DNA from: Actinocrinis sp035653575
GTDB taxonomy: Bacteria; Actinomycetota; Actinomycetes; Streptomycetales; Catenulisporaceae
NCBI RefSeq assembly: GCF_035653575.1
Contig: NZ_DASRBQ010000006.1
Location: 1-64,000 of the forward strand
Direction: 5' to 3'
Length of the DNA: 64,000 nucleotides
Shown: positions 1 through 8,980 of the stretch, piece by piece
How positions within the stretch are numbered: the stretch's first letter is position 1
How the letters are laid out: each line of letters starts with the position of its first letter
Notes under the pieces: model-generated
Databases searched by the model: none
The model's input: the letters and a program-made list of their open reading frames with translations, nothing else
What the model was told of the DNA's origin: nothing
Position numbers and translations under genes: made by a program

Positions 1-2214
1 GGCGACCGCGGACTTGGGCAGATACGCGTTGTTCCAAGTGGCGCCGTTGTAGGTCAGGCTCTGCACGTAGGGCGATCCGTCGGCCGCGGCAGGCGCGTTG
101 ATCGTGATCTGGTTCGCCGCTCCCGGGTTCACGATCGCCTGCGTGAACAGCGGGCTGCCGAGCGCGAGGTCCGCGGTTCCCGGGGTCTCCGGGTACATGC
201 CGAGCGCGGACCAGACGTACCAGGCGCTCATCGCGCCGAGGTCGTCGTTCCCGGCGAGGCCGCCGGCGGCGTTCGTCCAGAGCTGGTCCTGGATCTGGCG
301 CACGTCGCGCTGCGTCTTGTAGGCCTGCGCGACGTAGTCGTACTCCCACGGCAGCTCGAAGCTCGGCTCGTTGCCCATGTTGGCTTGGAAGCCGGCCAGG
401 CTGAGCAGTCCCGAGTAGCCGGACAGGACGTGGTCGAGGTAGCCGGCCAGCGCCGAGTTCCCGCCTTCGGCCGAGGCGAGCCCGGCCACGTTGAACGGGA
501 TCATGCCGGTGTAGATGAGCGAGTCGCCCTCGGCGAAGTCGTTGGTGTTGGTGCCGCCGGTGATCGGGTCGGCCACGAAGCCGTCCATCCAGCGTCCGTT
601 GGAGTGCCGGGGCTGGATGTAGCCGCTGGAGGGGTTGTAGATGTTGCGCCAGTTCTGGGCGCGGTTCTGGAACTTGGTCTGATCGGCGGTGTCGCCCAGC
701 GCTCCGGCGAACGCGGAGAGCGCGAAGTCCGCCGAGTCGTACTCCAGCTGTGTGGAGACGGTGGCGTATTCGTGGCAGCAGCCGTAGATGCTGTCGGTCG
801 GCAGGTAGCCGAAGGTGTCGAGGTAGCCGACGCCGGGCCGGTCGTTGTTCGTCGTCGTGGCCTGGTTCACCATCGCCGAGAGCGCGCCGGCCGTGTCGAA
901 GTTCCTGGCGCCGAAGGCGTAGTAGTCGGCGAGCACGATCGCGCCGGGGTCGCCGACCATGATGTAGGTCTCGCCGTTGTTCATGGCCCACTTGGGCAGG
1001 GTGCCGCCCTGCTTGTAGTCGTTGACCATGGACTGCGCCATGTCGCTCGCGACGGCCGGGTTGATCAGGGCCGTGAGTTGGGCCTGGTCGCGGTAGATGT
1101 CCCAGCCGGAGTAGTTCGCGTACTGCGCGTGGCCGGCCGCGACCGTGTGCACGGCTTGGTCGAAGCCCAGGTACGAGCCGTCCGCGTCGCTGAAGATGTT
1201 CGGGTGCAGCGACGCGTGGTAGAGCGCGCTGTAGAACACGGTCTGCTGGTCCGAGGCTCCGCCGGCGATCTCGATCTTGCCCAGCTGCGTGTCCCACGCC
1301 GCGTGTGCGGTCGCCTGCACCGTGGCGAAGCTGGTCGAGGCGGGGATTTCGGCGTCCCGGTTGGCCTGCGCCTCGCTGATCGAGGTGTAGGAGACCCCGA
1401 CGCGCGCGAGCACGGCCTGGTTCGAGGTCGTATCGAAGGTGACGTATTCACCGGCCGGGCCGGTCGAGCTGGAGCCGTACGCTCCGCTGCCGGTGATCGC
1501 GTGGTCGAAGCTGATCGCGAAGTACAGCGTGAACGGGTTCGTCGCCTCGCAGAATCCGTCGCTGGTCACGGATCCGACGAGCTCGGTGCTGCTCAGGACG
1601 CTGACACTGGTGGCGCTCGACGGGGTCTGGCTGTCGGCGACCTTCAGGATCAGGTTCGCCTGCGTCGCGGCGGGGAAAGTGAACCGGCCGAGGCCGGCGC
1701 GCGCCGTGGTGGTCAGTTCGGTTTTCACGCCGTTGCCGAGCGTCACACCGTAATAGCCGGGGCTGGCGCTCTCGTCGGAGTGCGAGAAGGACTGGGAATC
1801 AGAGCCCGGAGAGCTGTCGATGGCGCCGACGGTGGGCAGGATCGGGACGTCTCCGGCGGCGTCGCATCCGGGTCCTGATATGTGCGTCAGGCTGAAGCCG
1901 GTGATGCTGGAATCGCCGTAGTCGTATCCGCCTCCCTTGGGCCGGGAGGAGGTGTCCGGGCTCCACTGGAGCATGCCGTAGGGCACGTCCGCGCCCGGGA
2001 AGTCGTGGCCGTCGCCGGTCGTGCCGATGAACGGGTTCACCAGCGCGGCCGGGTCACTGACCAGGTTCGCTGAGGTTAGGGCCGCCGTGGTCGCCGCACG
2101 CGCGGCCGCGCCCGCCCCGCCCACCGAAGTGAGGGCGGTGGCGAGCGCGGTGGCGAGAGCCGTGACGGCGACCTTGCGGGGCCGCGCGAGGACGCGGCGG
2201 GCAGAGGTCGTCAT
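1..2214 (-). CDS. Secreted GH92 family alpha-mannosidase, C-terminus beyond window
   Basis: Exo-acting, Ca2+-dependent alpha-mannosidase that would trim mannose from N-glycans or fungal mannans outside the cell. The frame is open from the ATG at 2214 to the window edge (738 codons). A signal peptide of about 40 residues (hydrophobic Ala/Leu run, AARA end) is followed by the family start motif VNPFIGTTGDGHDFPGAD (about 59-76). The motif GNDDLGAMSAWYVWSALG near 650-670 carries the acidic residues that act as general base in GH92. The start follows the upstream phospholipase stop by 5 nt, with GAGG 9 nt before the ATG, so the two genes are co-transcribed. Known family members include mannan- and N-glycan-trimming enzymes; the linkage specificity here cannot be read from sequence. 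Confidence 0.93.
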   Translation of the reverse strand, partial: MTTSARRVLARPRKVAVTALATALATALTSVGGAGAAARAATTAALTSANLVSDPAALVNPFIGTTGDGHDFPGADVPYGMLQWSPDTSSRPKGGGYDYGDSSITGFSLTHISGPGCDAAGDVPILPTVGAIDSSPGSDSQSFSHSDESASPGYYGVTLGNGVKTELTTTARAGLGRFTFPAATQANLILKVADSQTPSSATSVSVLSSTELVGSVTSDGFCEATNPFTLYFAISFDHAITGSGAYGSSSTGPAGEYVTFDTTSNQAVLARVGVSYTSISEAQANRDAEIPASTSFATVQATAHAAWDTQLGKIEIAGGASDQQTVFYSALYHASLHPNIFSDADGSYLGFDQAVHTVAAGHAQYANYSGWDIYRDQAQLTALINPAVASDMAQSMVNDYKQGGTLPKWAMNNGETYIMVGDPGAIVLADYYAFGARNFDTAGALSAMVNQATTTNNDRPGVGYLDTFGYLPTDSIYGCCHEYATVSTQLEYDSADFALSAFAGALGDTADQTKFQNRAQNWRNIYNPSSGYIQPRHSNGRWMDGFVADPITGGTNTNDFAEGDSLIYTGMIPFNVAGLASAEGGNSALAGYLDHVLSGYSGLLSLAGFQANMGNEPSFELPWEYDYVAQAYKTQRDVRQIQDQLWTNAAGGLAGNDDLGAMSAWYVWSALGMYPETPGTADLALGSPLFTQAIVNPGAANQITINAPAAADGSPYVQSLTYNGATWNNAYLPKSAVA

Positions 2215-2219
2215 CGCGG

Positions 2220-3287
2220 TCAGCCTCGCGGAAGAACGTCGGGCAGGACGCTGTCGGCGGGAGCCGTGGTCCAGTCGGTGGACACGAACGAGACGCTGTC
2301 CGAGGCGAGCAGCGCCACGCGGGCCTGCGCGTCGGCGAGCGCGGGGTCGGTGCTGGAGAGCGCCGGGGCGACGTCGTAGGCGTCGGTCGCGACGACGAGG
2401 TAGTGGTTCGCGTTGTACCACTCGGTGTTGCCGTCGCTGACGTACGTGTTCGCGTCACCGTCGAAGACCACGAACCAGGGGCGGATCGTGGTGTCCGAGT
2501 AGCGGGTGCGCGGGTCGCCGCTCTGCGCCCCGAGGACGCTCGGGAAGATCTCCGCGTTGGAGATGGTGCCGGACGCCGCGAGGCCTTCGAGGTAGTCCGC
2601 GTACTCGACGTCGGTCCACAGGTGGTCGAAGGGGTTGCTCTGCTCGAAGGTGCCGGGGATCGCCTCGATGATCGCCTTGCCCTGCAACGCGGAGCGGCTC
2701 GGCCAGTTGCCCGCCTTCGCCGCGGTGTCCAGGTCGGGGTACAGGCTGCCGTCGGGCTTGGTGAGCAGGTCCACCGGCCGGTAGACCAGGTCGCCGAGGT
2801 GTGCCTTGATGTAGGAGTCCATGGCGGCGGGACCCATGCCGATCGTCTGGTCGAAGCCGGCCTTCATCTCCAGCTTGATCATGATCGGGTTGGCGGTCGG
2901 GTGCGCCTGCAGCCAGACGCGGATGTCGTCGAGGCAGCTGTCCAGGTTCTGGTTGCGGTTGCCGGTGTAGGCGCCGGCCAGCGTGCTGGTCTGGACGCAG
3001 TTGTTGCTGCTGCCGATCGGGTTGCTGTGGCTCACGTTCCACTTGTGCGTGAACGGGTTCACCCAGACGTCGAGCTCGATGAGGGTTGATCCGGCGTCGA
3101 GCGCCTGGTCGAGGTACGTGTAAGCGCTCTGATCGTACGTGTTGTGCACGCCGACCGAGGTGGCTGCGGCGAGGGAGAGGGAGCCGTCGTCGAGGGCCGA
3201 AGCGCTGCCCGGCTGCAGGGCCAGCGCTGCGGTCAGTGCGGTGACGGCGCCCATGGCCGCGGCGGCGCGGCGGGAGTGGGTGGGCAT
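2220..3287 (-). CDS. Secreted Ca2+-dependent phosphatidylinositol-specific phospholipase C-like protein
   Basis: Protein of 355 aa with a Sec-type signal peptide (about 1-31). It has the TIM-barrel layout of actinobacterial Ca2+-dependent PI-PLCs: HNTYDQ (His48) for the first catalytic histidine, the acidic metal site ELDVW (Glu71, Asp73), and the second histidine in NVSHSNP (His87). Family enzymes cleave phosphoinositides, and some act on GPI anchors. AGGAG lies 6 nt before the ATG. It is the first gene of a two-gene operon with the GH92 mannosidase. Glycerophosphodiester phosphodiesterases share the fold, so the exact substrate is inferred. Confidence 0.85.
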   Translation of the reverse strand: MPTHSRRAAAAMGAVTALTAALALQPGSASALDDGSLSLAAATSVGVHNTYDQSAYTYLDQALDAGSTLIELDVWVNPFTHKWNVSHSNPIGSSNNCVQTSTLAGAYTGNRNQNLDSCLDDIRVWLQAHPTANPIMIKLEMKAGFDQTIGMGPAAMDSYIKAHLGDLVYRPVDLLTKPDGSLYPDLDTAAKAGNWPSRSALQGKAIIEAIPGTFEQSNPFDHLWTDVEYADYLEGLAASGTISNAEIFPSVLGAQSGDPRTRYSDTTIRPWFVVFDGDANTYVSDGNTEWYNANHYLVVATDAYDVAPALSSTDPALADAQARVALLASDSVSFVSTDWTTAPADSVLPDVLPRG

Positions 3288-3393
3288 GCCAAACTCCTGA
3301 TGGGTGCGGAAAGTGCGCGGTGCAGAACGGAGCTTCGGCGGAGCAGGTGAATGCGCGTGGTATCGCGCGTGGCGACGGAAAGGCCACCGAATG

Positions 3394-3407
3394 TGAACTT
3401 TGGTTCA
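3394..3407. promoter_or_regulatory. Inverted repeat upstream of the PLC/GH92 operon
   Basis: A perfect inverted repeat TGAAC-TTTG-GTTCA lies about 107 bp upstream of the phospholipase start, in a short A/T-richer patch between two minus-strand genes. It has the size and symmetry of a dimeric repressor site. The regulator is not identifiable and no regulator gene is adjacent. Confidence 0.35.
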
Positions 3408-3483
3408 GCTCTGATGGCGACGCAAGGGCCTGAATCGTGCTCTTAGGTAAGAAGTCTGCAAAGCCGCCCGGTTGCGGGGCCGG

Positions 3484-4716
3484 TTACGGAATCGAGCCGC
3501 CGGCGTTGATCGGGATGTAGCACGCGTACCAGCCGGCACCGACCGCAAGCGCGGCGAGCGCGAGGTACACCGCCGGCCGACGCTGGACCTTCGCCAGTGC
3601 GGAGGCGATGGGCAGCAGCAGCGGGAAGAGCGCGAGGAATTCGCGCGGCACGACCGTGTACACGTGGATCGACGCGTAGACGATCGCCGCGACGATGATC
3701 GTGTAGCAGATCAGCGGCCACGGCACGCGCTGCAGGATCAGCAGCACGATCAGCACGGGAACGATGAGCAGCGCTGCCGTGGTGATCAGCGTCGGATAGT
3801 TCTGGTAGCCGGGCGCGGTGCCGAGCATGCCTTCGTGGATGCGGTGCAGTACGAACTGCACGTTGCTGAACCCGGTGCCCCACTGCTTCTGCGCCTTGAG
3901 ATAGCCGGTCAGGCTACCCATGCGGTGCGCGACGTAAGCGAGGTAAGCGATCATGCCGAGCGGCGGGACCACCAGCGCGAACCAGGGGCGCCAGGCGGCG
4001 CCGCCGGAGGCGTCGTCACGCAGGTGGCCGCGGCGCTTGATCAGCTCGATGAGCGCGGCTAGGCACACCGTGGCGACGAGCGCGTTCGCGGTCGGCCTGG
4101 TCAGCCCGGCGAAGAAGGCGAGGATCCCGGCGGCGATCCACCAGCGGCGCAGCAACGCGTAGAGCGCCCAGGCCGACAGGCCGATGGCGAGGGTGTCGGC
4201 GTAGGAGGCGCCCTCGATGACCGCGGAGGGCAGTAGCGCCCAGAGCGCGGCGAAGATCACGCCGGTACGCGCGTCGCGGACCAGCCGGCCGATCTCGAAA
4301 AGCGCCCAGGCGCAGGCAGCGGCGGCGATCCAGGTGATGATGACGCCCACGACGTCCACGCTCAGACCGGTGACGTCGTGGCCCAGCCGCATCAGCCCCG
4401 GATACAGCGGGAAGAAGGGGAACGGCGAGCCGAACTTGGCGATGTGCGTGTCGTAACCGTGCTCGGCGATCAGCCGGTACCAGCCGGAGTCGACGAACAC
4501 GAACAGGCCGCGCTGAGCGTATCCGTGCCCTGCGGAAAGGATCGCGAAGACCGCGGTGCTGACCAGCCGGATGGCGAGGTAGAGACCGACCGCGGGCCAC
4601 GCGCGGGTCGCGGACCTGCGGGCCCGCCGCGCCGCGGAGCGCGGCCAGGACGCGTTGGCCGGCGCGGGGCCGCCGGGCGAAGCTTGGTCGTCCGTCGCCA
4701 CCACGGTGCCGCTCAC
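3484..4716 (-). CDS. PIG-V-like polytopic mannosyltransferase
   Basis: Integral membrane protein of 410 aa with roughly ten hydrophobic segments. It resembles bacterial homologues of PIG-V / GT-C glycosyltransferases, which use polyprenyl-phosphate-linked mannose outside the membrane. The segment FVDSGWYRLIAEHGYD (Asp76) matches the conserved loop with the catalytic Asp after the first membrane helix, and FPFFPLYPGLMRL follows as in the family. The first 40 residues are cytoplasmic and rich in Arg/Ala. It lies 196 bp from the phospholipase start and probably forms its own unit. Acceptor unknown. Confidence 0.8.
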   Translation of the reverse strand: MSGTVVATDDQASPGGPAPANASWPRSAARRARRSATRAWPAVGLYLAIRLVSTAVFAILSAGHGYAQRGLFVFVDSGWYRLIAEHGYDTHIAKFGSPFPFFPLYPGLMRLGHDVTGLSVDVVGVIITWIAAAACAWALFEIGRLVRDARTGVIFAALWALLPSAVIEGASYADTLAIGLSAWALYALLRRWWIAAGILAFFAGLTRPTANALVATVCLAALIELIKRRGHLRDDASGGAAWRPWFALVVPPLGMIAYLAYVAHRMGSLTGYLKAQKQWGTGFSNVQFVLHRIHEGMLGTAPGYQNYPTLITTAALLIVPVLIVLLILQRVPWPLICYTIIVAAIVYASIHVYTVVPREFLALFPLLLPIASALAKVQRRPAVYLALAALAVGAGWYACYIPINAGGSIP

Positions 4717-4806
4717 GCTCAGCCGTCCCTTCGCCCTGCCCCCTGGCGCTTCCGCCTCGTCAACCGGCGGATCATAGCAGCGTACCCCGCTCGACCCGCG
4801 AGCCGG

Positions 4807-5895
4807 TCAGCGCTCGGGGCCGGTCGCGGAGGCGGCCTCGGGCGCCCGGCGGCGACCGACGGTCAGGCTCAGCACGGTCGTGACGGCGAGGGTGAAGACG
4901 ATGACGCCGAGCGAGAACGGGATGGACACGGTCGGCAGCGCGATCGGGCCCAGGTGCTCGATCCCGGAGCCGTGCAGCGCCTCGACGATCATCTTCAAGC
5001 CGATGAAGCCGAGCACTACGGACAGGCCGGTGGACAGGTACACCAGCCGGTCGAGCAGGCCGCCGATCAGGAAGTACAGCTGCCGCAGGCCGAGCAGCGC
5101 GAAGGCGTTGGCCGTGAACACGATGTAAGGCTGCTGAGTCAATCCGAAGACCGCGGGGATCGAGTCGAGCGCGAACAGCACGTCGGTCGCGCCGATCGCG
5201 AGGATCACCAGGGCCATCGGGGTCAGCGCGCGGCGGGAGCGGGTGGCGGCGGCGGCGTTCTTGCGGCCGTCTGCGGCGATGCGCGTGGTCAGCGCGGTGC
5301 CGTGGTAGTCCTCGACCGTCGGGTAGAAGCGGCGCACGAGTCGCACCAGGCGGCTTTCCCGTGGCGCGGCGGGCTTTCCGGCGTCAGTGGACGTTCCCAC
5401 GGCGGCGCCCTTCGCGGCGCCTTCCTGCGCCGGGCCGCTCTCGTGCCCGGCGGCCAGCTTGACCGCGGTGTAGATGAGGAATGCGCCGAAGACGTAGAAC
5501 ACCCAGTCGAAGGTCGAGACGATCGCTGAGCCGAGTCCGATGAAGACGCCGCGCAGTCCCAGCGCGACCAGGACGCCGATCAGCAGCACCCGGTGCTGGA
5601 ACTCCCGCGGCACCTTGAAGCGGGCCATGATGATCACGAAGACGAAGAGGTTGTCCACCGACAGGCTGTACTCGGTGATCCAGCCGGCGAGGAACTGGCC
5701 GCCGTAGGTCGGTCCGGCCAGGTGGCTCAGCCCGATCCCGAAGCTGACCGCGAGCGCGGCCATCAGGGCGACCCAGGTCCCCGCCTCGCGCAGCGATACG
5801 GCGTGTGGTTTGCGGCCGATGACGAACAGGTCCAGGGCGAGCACGGCCAGCAGGCCGATCAGGGTGGCTCCCCAGACCCACAGGGAAACGGACAT
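4807..5895 (-). CDS. TerC/Alx family integral membrane protein, probable Mn2+ exporter
   Basis: A 362-aa protein of the TerC family, seven or more membrane helices. Two family signatures carry buried acidic residues: SLSVDNLFVF (Asp81) and GATDVLFALDSIPAVFG (Asp238, Asp244). A long hydrophilic cytoplasmic loop (about 150-225) separates the halves. TerC proteins such as Alx and YceF/MeeF export manganese, and that role is supported here by a yybP-ykoY-type riboswitch directly upstream. The start has GGAGG 8 nt before the ATG; an ATG at 5902 is in another frame. Confidence 0.92.
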   Translation of the reverse strand: MSVSLWVWGATLIGLLAVLALDLFVIGRKPHAVSLREAGTWVALMAALAVSFGIGLSHLAGPTYGGQFLAGWITEYSLSVDNLFVFVIIMARFKVPREFQHRVLLIGVLVALGLRGVFIGLGSAIVSTFDWVFYVFGAFLIYTAVKLAAGHESGPAQEGAAKGAAVGTSTDAGKPAAPRESRLVRLVRRFYPTVEDYHGTALTTRIAADGRKNAAAATRSRRALTPMALVILAIGATDVLFALDSIPAVFGLTQQPYIVFTANAFALLGLRQLYFLIGGLLDRLVYLSTGLSVVLGFIGLKMIVEALHGSGIEHLGPIALPTVSIPFSLGVIVFTLAVTTVLSLTVGRRRAPEAASATGPER

Positions 5896-5932
5896 TGCGC
5901 ATACCTCCGGCGGACTTGGACGTCAGTCGTCA

Positions 5933-6068
5933 CCGGAGGTCTCCTCCACCCCGCCGCTGCGGGGCCGGTGACACCGGATCGAGGCCGCGGCCGCCGCTTG
6001 CGACGCCCGCGACGCCGGTCGTGTTGACGGACGTCACCGCTGAGGTCAGGGAGTACTCCCCTCCTTGC
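5933..6068 (-). ncRNA. yybP-ykoY-type manganese riboswitch with translational expression platform
   Basis: The minus-strand leader of the terC gene contains the conserved pieces of the Mn2+-sensing yybP-ykoY aptamer in order: GGGGAGTA (6061-6054), CGTCAACACG (about 6029-6020), G/C-rich helices, and the 3' strand GAGACCTCCGG (to 5933). GGAGG near 6064-6060 can form the closing helix with CCTCC at 5939-5935. The same 3' strand ACCTCCGG (5940-5933) is perfectly complementary over 8 bp to the terC ribosome site CCGGAGGT (5910-5903). Ligand binding would free the ribosome site, giving Mn2+-induced translation. The assignment is from motif recognition, without a covariance search. Confidence 0.8.
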
Positions 6069-6349
6069 AGATCCATTCTCGCACAGGTGCGCGAGGGGCG
6101 GCCCTTCATCCGCCCGGGTGAAGAAATCGGCCATTCGGCGTACGCGGAGCAACCGGCCGCCTACTCTTGGCTGCGGACGCGCGGCGGCGGACCGCAGGAG
6201 GACGCCGGATCGGATCGCGGCTGCGGCGTCCCGGGACTGTGCGATATGCGCGGGCCGGGAACTGTACCGGGCAAGCACGGCCGCGGGCCCGGAGCACGTC
6301 GGCGAACCCGTCCGGCGGCGCGACGAAGACCGGGCGGAGGCAGGTGGGC
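6069..6349. other. Divergent intergenic region between the riboswitch and the SpoIIE-type gene
   Basis: About 280 bp with no convincing gene. It must hold the promoter for the riboswitch/terC transcript and the promoter for the plus-strand phosphatase gene. I do not see a clear hexamer pair for either. The phosphatase frame stays open back to 6167, so part of this stretch could be coding if the start is further upstream. Confidence 0.4.
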
Positions 6350-8428
6350 GTGAACGGCATGGAGAGCACGGTTCGGACGGCTTTGGCAGCCGGGCGGCTC
6401 GACCGCGCGACGCCGCCCGAGGTCGGCGCGACCAGGGCCGGACCGAGTGGCCGTGGCGGATCGAGGGCCACGGAGCGCGACGCGGCCGGGTCCGGCCGAC
6501 GGGCCGGAAGCGCGGCGCGAGGACGCGGCGAAGGCCAGCAGTCCCACGACGTGGCCGCGCAGTCACCAGGCGATGCGGCTGGCGTGGGAAACGTTGCCAT
6601 CGAGGACCGAGCCGGTATCGAGACGCCGGTGACGGCCAGTCAGACCGCGCTGAGCGACGCCGGAGGCGAATCCCCGGGCCCTCGCAGGACGCAGGCCGCG
6701 TTTCACCGCGACCGGTTCGCGCACGAGGCGGCCGAGCGGGACGATATCCCCGGTTCCTTGAGCGAGCGGGCCGGCCGGGGTCGCGGGGGCTGGGATCCGC
6801 TCGACGAACTCGCGGTGCGGGTGGGCTCGACGCTGGATCCGGCGATCACCGCCCAAGAGGTCGTGGACTTGGTCGTGCCCGGGTTCGCCGACCACGCCTC
6901 GATCCTGCTGCGCGAGAGCGTGCTGAGCGGCGCCGGGGCCGCCGAGCCGCGCGACGGGCCGGTCCGGCTGGTCCGGCTCGCGTTCAGCGCCTGGGACGCC
7001 GCACTGGCCGAGCGGCTGCGCACGGCCTGGCCGGTCGGACGGGTCACCGTGGTGCCGGAGCATTCGCCCTGCGTGAAGGCGATGCGGTCGCATGAAGTGA
7101 TCATCGACACGATGCACTCCCTCCCGTCGAGCGCCGACGGCTCGGACGTCGACCAGCTGCTCGCCGGGCGTCCCGCGGTCTACGCCCCGCTTCTCGTCGG
7201 CGGCCGGGTGCTCGGGGTGATGCTGTTCTCCCGCAATCCGGCACGCGGCGGATTCTGCCCGGCGGAGATCGCCTCGATCGAGCGGGTGGCGGCGCGCGCG
7301 TCGATCTGGATGGACAACGCGCGGCTGCACGACCAACTGCGTCACACGGCGATCAGCATGCAGAAGGCGATGCTGCCGACGAAGCTGTCCGCCCCGGCCG
7401 GCCTTGAGATCGCGCACCGCTACCTTCCGGGCAGCGACATGGCAGTGGTCGGCGGCGACTGGTTCGACGTGATCGCCCTGTCCGGCGGCCGGGTCGCGCT
7501 GGTGGTCGGCGATGTGATGGGCCACGGCATCCAGGCGGCCAGCGCGATGGGCCAGCTGCGCACGGCGGTCCGGACCCTCGCGGCGGTGGACCTGCCGCCC
7601 GCCGAGGTGCTGGCGCACCTGGACGACCTGATGCCAGACATCGACGACTCGCTGTTCGCCACCTGTGTCTACGCGGTCTACGATCCGGCGACGCAGCAGT
7701 GTTCGATCTCCCGGGCCGGGCATGTGCCGCCGCTGGTGGTGCGCCCGGACGGCAAGACCGAGGTGCTCCACCAGGTCGCCCCCGGCCTGCCGCTCGGCCT
7801 CGGCGGCGCGATGGGCACCTTCGGCACGCTCGACATCGAGCTGCCGGACGACTCGCTGTTCGTGCTGTGCACGGACGGGCTGCTGGAGAACAAGGCCCGT
7901 GACATCGACTCCGGGCTCAACCTGCTGCGCGCGAATCTGGCCGACCCGGGCCGGCCGCTGCAGGAGATCTGCGACCAGGTGGTCAAGGAACTGGACCTGA
8001 CCAAGGACCGGGACGACATCGCGCTGCTGATCAGCCGGGTGCATCCGCTGCCGCCCGACCGGTCGGCCGCGTGGCGGCTGCCCGGGGAGCCCAGGCAGGT
8101 CGCGCACTGCCGCCGCCTGGTGCGCGACACCCTGGCCTCCTGGTCGCTTACCGCCTTCACCGAGACGGTCGAGCTGCTGGTCAGCGAGCTGGTGACGAAC
8201 GCGATCCAGCACGCGGGCGGCGAGATCAGGCTGCGCCTGCAGCGGGACGAGGACGCGCTGCTGTGCGAGGTCTGCGACCAGACCCGCAATCCGCCCGAGT
8301 TGCAGGAGCTGTCCGCGACGGCCGAACGCGGCCGGGGCATCCTGCTGGTCAACGAGCTGTCCGGCAGGTGGGGCCATCGGCGCACCGCGTCAGGCAAGAT
8401 CGTCTGGTTCACGCTCCCGATCGGGTAA
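6350..8428 (+). CDS. GAF / SpoIIE-type PP2C phosphatase / HATPase regulatory protein
   Basis: Multi-domain signalling protein of 692 aa. A low-complexity Arg/Gly/Ala segment (1-140) precedes a GAF-like sensor (about 145-335), a SpoIIE-type metal-dependent Ser/Thr phosphatase (about 350-560) and a C-terminal HATPase_c anti-sigma-like kinase domain (about 575-690). Phosphatase metal motifs are intact: GGDWFDV (about 367), VVGDVMGHG (about 386), LCTDGLLE (about 506), RDDIALL (about 556). The kinase N-box is SELVTNAIQHAGG. Such proteins control anti-sigma/anti-anti-sigma switches in actinomycetes by both phosphorylating and dephosphorylating STAS partners; no partner gene is nearby. I chose GTG 6350 because GGAGG lies 9 nt upstream; ATG 6359 is an alternative. 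Confidence 0.88.
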   Translation: MNGMESTVRTALAAGRLDRATPPEVGATRAGPSGRGGSRATERDAAGSGRRAGSAARGRGEGQQSHDVAAQSPGDAAGVGNVAIEDRAGIETPVTASQTALSDAGGESPGPRRTQAAFHRDRFAHEAAERDDIPGSLSERAGRGRGGWDPLDELAVRVGSTLDPAITAQEVVDLVVPGFADHASILLRESVLSGAGAAEPRDGPVRLVRLAFSAWDAALAERLRTAWPVGRVTVVPEHSPCVKAMRSHEVIIDTMHSLPSSADGSDVDQLLAGRPAVYAPLLVGGRVLGVMLFSRNPARGGFCPAEIASIERVAARASIWMDNARLHDQLRHTAISMQKAMLPTKLSAPAGLEIAHRYLPGSDMAVVGGDWFDVIALSGGRVALVVGDVMGHGIQAASAMGQLRTAVRTLAAVDLPPAEVLAHLDDLMPDIDDSLFATCVYAVYDPATQQCSISRAGHVPPLVVRPDGKTEVLHQVAPGLPLGLGGAMGTFGTLDIELPDDSLFVLCTDGLLENKARDIDSGLNLLRANLADPGRPLQEICDQVVKELDLTKDRDDIALLISRVHPLPPDRSAAWRLPGEPRQVAHCRRLVRDTLASWSLTAFTETVELLVSELVTNAIQHAGGEIRLRLQRDEDALLCEVCDQTRNPPELQELSATAERGRGILLVNELSGRWGHRRTASGKIVWFTLPIG

Positions 8429-8499
8429 TCGCGCGAACAGCCGAAGCGCGTTGGGAAACTCAGGCGCGTCGCAGGGCTGGTATTTCGTAGCCTGTCGCG

Positions 8500-8931
8500 A
8501 TGGACAGACTGCTGAAGGTCATGGCGTACATCGTGCGCGAAGATCGACTGCTCGTGTTCACCCATGCCGACGACGCGACGCCGTTCGAGTCCGGACTTCA
8601 GGTCCCGGCGGGTTCCGTGCGGCCGGGTGAGCCGCCCGAAGCCGCCGTGCTGCGCGAGGCGCAGGAGGAGACCGGCCTGAGCGGCTTGCGCATCGAGCGC
8701 TTCCTCGGCGTGGCCGAGTACGACGCGCGGCCCTACGCCGATGCCGTGTACGTCAGGTTCTTCTTTCAGTTGTCGGTGGACGCCTCGGAACTGCCCGAGC
8801 GCTGGACCGGCTGGGAGCGGGGCGACGGCAAGGGAGAGCCGATCCGCTTCGAGCTGTTCTGGATTCCGCTGCGCAAGGCACATGTCCTGGCGGCCGGGCA
8901 GAGCGCGCTGCTCGGCCGCCTCTTCGACTAG
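8500..8931 (+). CDS. Nudix hydrolase
   Basis: Single-domain Nudix protein of 143 aa. The Nudix box runs from Gly38 to Leu60: G-x5-E-x7-R-E-x-x-E-E-x-G-L, with the Mg2+-binding glutamates Glu53, Glu56 and Glu57 intact. The substrate (a nucleoside diphosphate linked to some group X) cannot be read from sequence. It follows the phosphatase gene by 71 bp on the same strand and is convergent with uvrB. Confidence 0.88.
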   Translation: MDRLLKVMAYIVREDRLLVFTHADDATPFESGLQVPAGSVRPGEPPEAAVLREAQEETGLSGLRIERFLGVAEYDARPYADAVYVRFFFQLSVDASELPERWTGWERGDGKGEPIRFELFWIPLRKAHVLAAGQSALLGRLFD

Positions 8932-8980
8932 GGCCGCGCCAGGGTCTTGTCCGGCACCGCCTATCCACTTCGTCGGACCA

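Noticed and set aside
385..1878. Long plus-strand open frame of 497 codons
   Set aside because: It is the antisense of the GH92 mannosidase gene. The translation is repetitive Arg/Gly/Val with no domain, while the minus strand gives clear GH92 motifs.
6563..8377. Minus-strand open frame of 604 codons
   Set aside because: Antisense to the GAF/SpoIIE/HATPase gene, without motifs.
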